7,032 nucleotides of DNA from Leptospira sp. (GTDB taxonomy: Bacteria; Spirochaetota; Leptospiria; Leptospirales; Leptospiraceae): NCBI GenBank assembly GCA_025457985.1, contig JALOTI010000098.1, forward strand, positions 1 to 7,032, written 5' to 3'. The notes under the pieces are model-generated. The model saw only the letters and a program-made list of their open reading frames with translations. It was not told the DNA's origin and made no database searches. Within the stretch, counting starts at the first letter, position 1; each line of letters opens with the position of its first letter. Shown here one piece after another: positions 6,005-7,032 of the stretch. Both the position numbers and the translations under genes were made by a program.

Positions 6005-7032
6005 GTGGAAAAAATTAACGCACATATATCTGAATTTTTAGATTATTATCTTACTTTAACTGAGCCCGGCTATGCAGTTCTTATCGATGGAAATTGGGGT
6101 AGTGGAAAAACATATTTCATCAAAGAGTTTATTAAAAGCCGAATCGAGAAATACAAAAAAGTAAATGATTTCAAAAAGAAGGAAAATCCATTTCTTTACA
6201 TCAGCCTAAATGGATTGAGTAATTACAAAGAGATTGATGAAAAAATATTCTGTGCCATTCATCCATTTCTATCAAGCAAACCTGTCTCCTTTTTAAGTGG
6301 GGTCGCAAGTGCGGCTTTTAGAATTGGAACTCGCGTCGATTTTGCGAATGGTATATCCGGGATGTTTCAATCAGGTTCACCTTCTATCTCGGTAAAAGAA
6401 CTTTTTAAAAACATTAAGAACAAGGTTTTGATTTTTGATGATTTAGAAAGATGCAATATCAATCATGCTGAATTATTAGGTTACATTAATCTTTTTGTTG
6501 AACATCAGAAATTGAAAGTAATCTGCATCGCAAATGAAAAGGAATTAGATCGAAGTACAAAAATTGAAACTTTTGACAGTGGTGCAATAGAAAAAATTTC
6601 GACGTATTCACTTATAAAGGAAAAAATTTTTGGCAAAATTATAAGAATAATTCCACGGTTTGAGGAGATTTTTGAAATCATTGTAAAAGAATTTGAAGCC
6701 ATACGTCAGGACTTTCCGAAGACTTTCATTCTCATCAATAAAGAAACCTTAATAAAAATTTTTTATGATTCCAAATCTGGCAATATAAGAGTTTTTAAGC
6801 TGATTCTCTTGGATTGGCATTTATTTTGGAATTTACTCGATGAAGAAGTGAAAGGAAAAGAATTACTGCTCAAAAACCTAATGAAATTCTTTTTCATTTT
6901 TTCTTTTGAAGTTCGGTTGGGATCGGTGACACCTATTCAACTGGCAAAATTGATCAACCTTGCTGCTGAAAGTTTGGTAAAAAGTACAGATCCGAAATCC
7001 ACAAAAAAGGACTCGAATCCATTGCTAGAAAA
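6005..7032 (+). CDS. KAP-family P-loop NTPase (partial, runs off the window)
   Basis: The frame is open from the GTG at 6005 to the window end (342 complete codons). The first GTG at 6002 is an alternative start, and there is no nearby ATG in frame. Walker A is GNWGSGKT at residues 29-36. Walker B is VLIFDDLERC at 141-150, the DDL(D/E)R box typical of KAP NTPases. VICIANEKEL at 172-181 (a probable strand with the NE motif), KEKIFG at 205-210 and the sensor-2-like GNIRVFK at 259-265 follow in the expected order. No convincing transmembrane segment is seen in this part, although many KAP proteins have them. KAP NTPases include the F-plasmid phage-exclusion protein PifA and are common in defence loci; the role here is unknown. 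Codons are AT-rich (two sampled 60-nt blocks had about 27% and 32% GC, against about 53% in one mreB block), which suggests acquisition. It is coupled to the upstream restriction-helicase remnant. Confidence 0.85.
   Translation, partial: MEKINAHISEFLDYYLTLTEPGYAVLIDGNWGSGKTYFIKEFIKSRIEKYKKVNDFKKKENPFLYISLNGLSNYKEIDEKIFCAIHPFLSSKPVSFLSGVASAAFRIGTRVDFANGISGMFQSGSPSISVKELFKNIKNKVLIFDDLERCNINHAELLGYINLFVEHQKLKVICIANEKELDRSTKIETFDSGAIEKISTYSLIKEKIFGKIIRIIPRFEEIFEIIVKEFEAIRQDFPKTFILINKETLIKIFYDSKSGNIRVFKLILLDWHLFWNLLDEEVKGKELLLKNLMKFFFIFSFEVRLGSVTPIQLAKLINLAAESLVKSTDPKSTKKDSNPLLE

Noticed and set aside
6505..6702. Minus-strand 65-aa frame inside the KAP gene
   Set aside because: It is antisense to conserved KAP motifs such as KEKIFG and has no features of its own.
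1..7032. CRISPR array, tRNA or rRNA genes, complete insertion sequence
   Set aside because: No regularly spaced repeats, cloverleaf-like sequence, rRNA-like segments or transposase motifs were seen on reading both strands.

Overview
The window most likely comes from a Leptospira-type spirochaete. This rests on protein architecture, not on any search. The SpoIIE-type phosphatase has a 7TM-DISM sensor, the family variant NGDAMGKSIQGAGGAL and a C-terminal TPR block, a combination I associate with Leptospira. The AT-leaning base composition and the short GC-rich intergenic element also fit. Species cannot be assigned.

Left part (1-4230, minus strand): a two-gene unit. A Ppx/GppA-family exopolyphosphatase / (p)ppGpp-pentaphosphatase homologue (4230 down to 2629) overlaps by 4 nt (ATGA) a membrane-anchored 7TM-DISM / SpoIIE-type PP2C phosphatase with TPRs (2632 down to 59). 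The overlap implies translational coupling, so a nucleotide/polyphosphate stress enzyme may be co-expressed with a partner-switching phosphatase.

Centre (4231-5479): a 143-bp divergent promoter region, then the plus-strand actin homologue mreB (4374-5396), which ends in a clear intrinsic terminator (5448-5479). mreC and mreD do not follow, so mreB is a stand-alone unit on its downstream side.

Right part (5480-7032): directly behind the terminator lies a GC-rich, hairpin-bearing element of about 70 bp (5480-5553) that looks like a dispersed intergenic repeat. An AT-rich leader follows, then two tightly coupled genes of accessory, defence-like character. The first (5692-5997, 101 aa) looks like the extreme N-terminus of a COG4889 / type ISP restriction helicase joined in frame to its extreme C-terminus, with the nuclease, helicase and methylase middle missing. 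The second (from 6005, running off the window) starts at GTG and encodes a KAP-family P-loop NTPase. Its perfect AGGAGG ribosome site overlaps the stop codon of the first gene. The window therefore crosses from core genes into what looks like the edge of a defence or mobile island, with the boundary at or near the GC-rich element.
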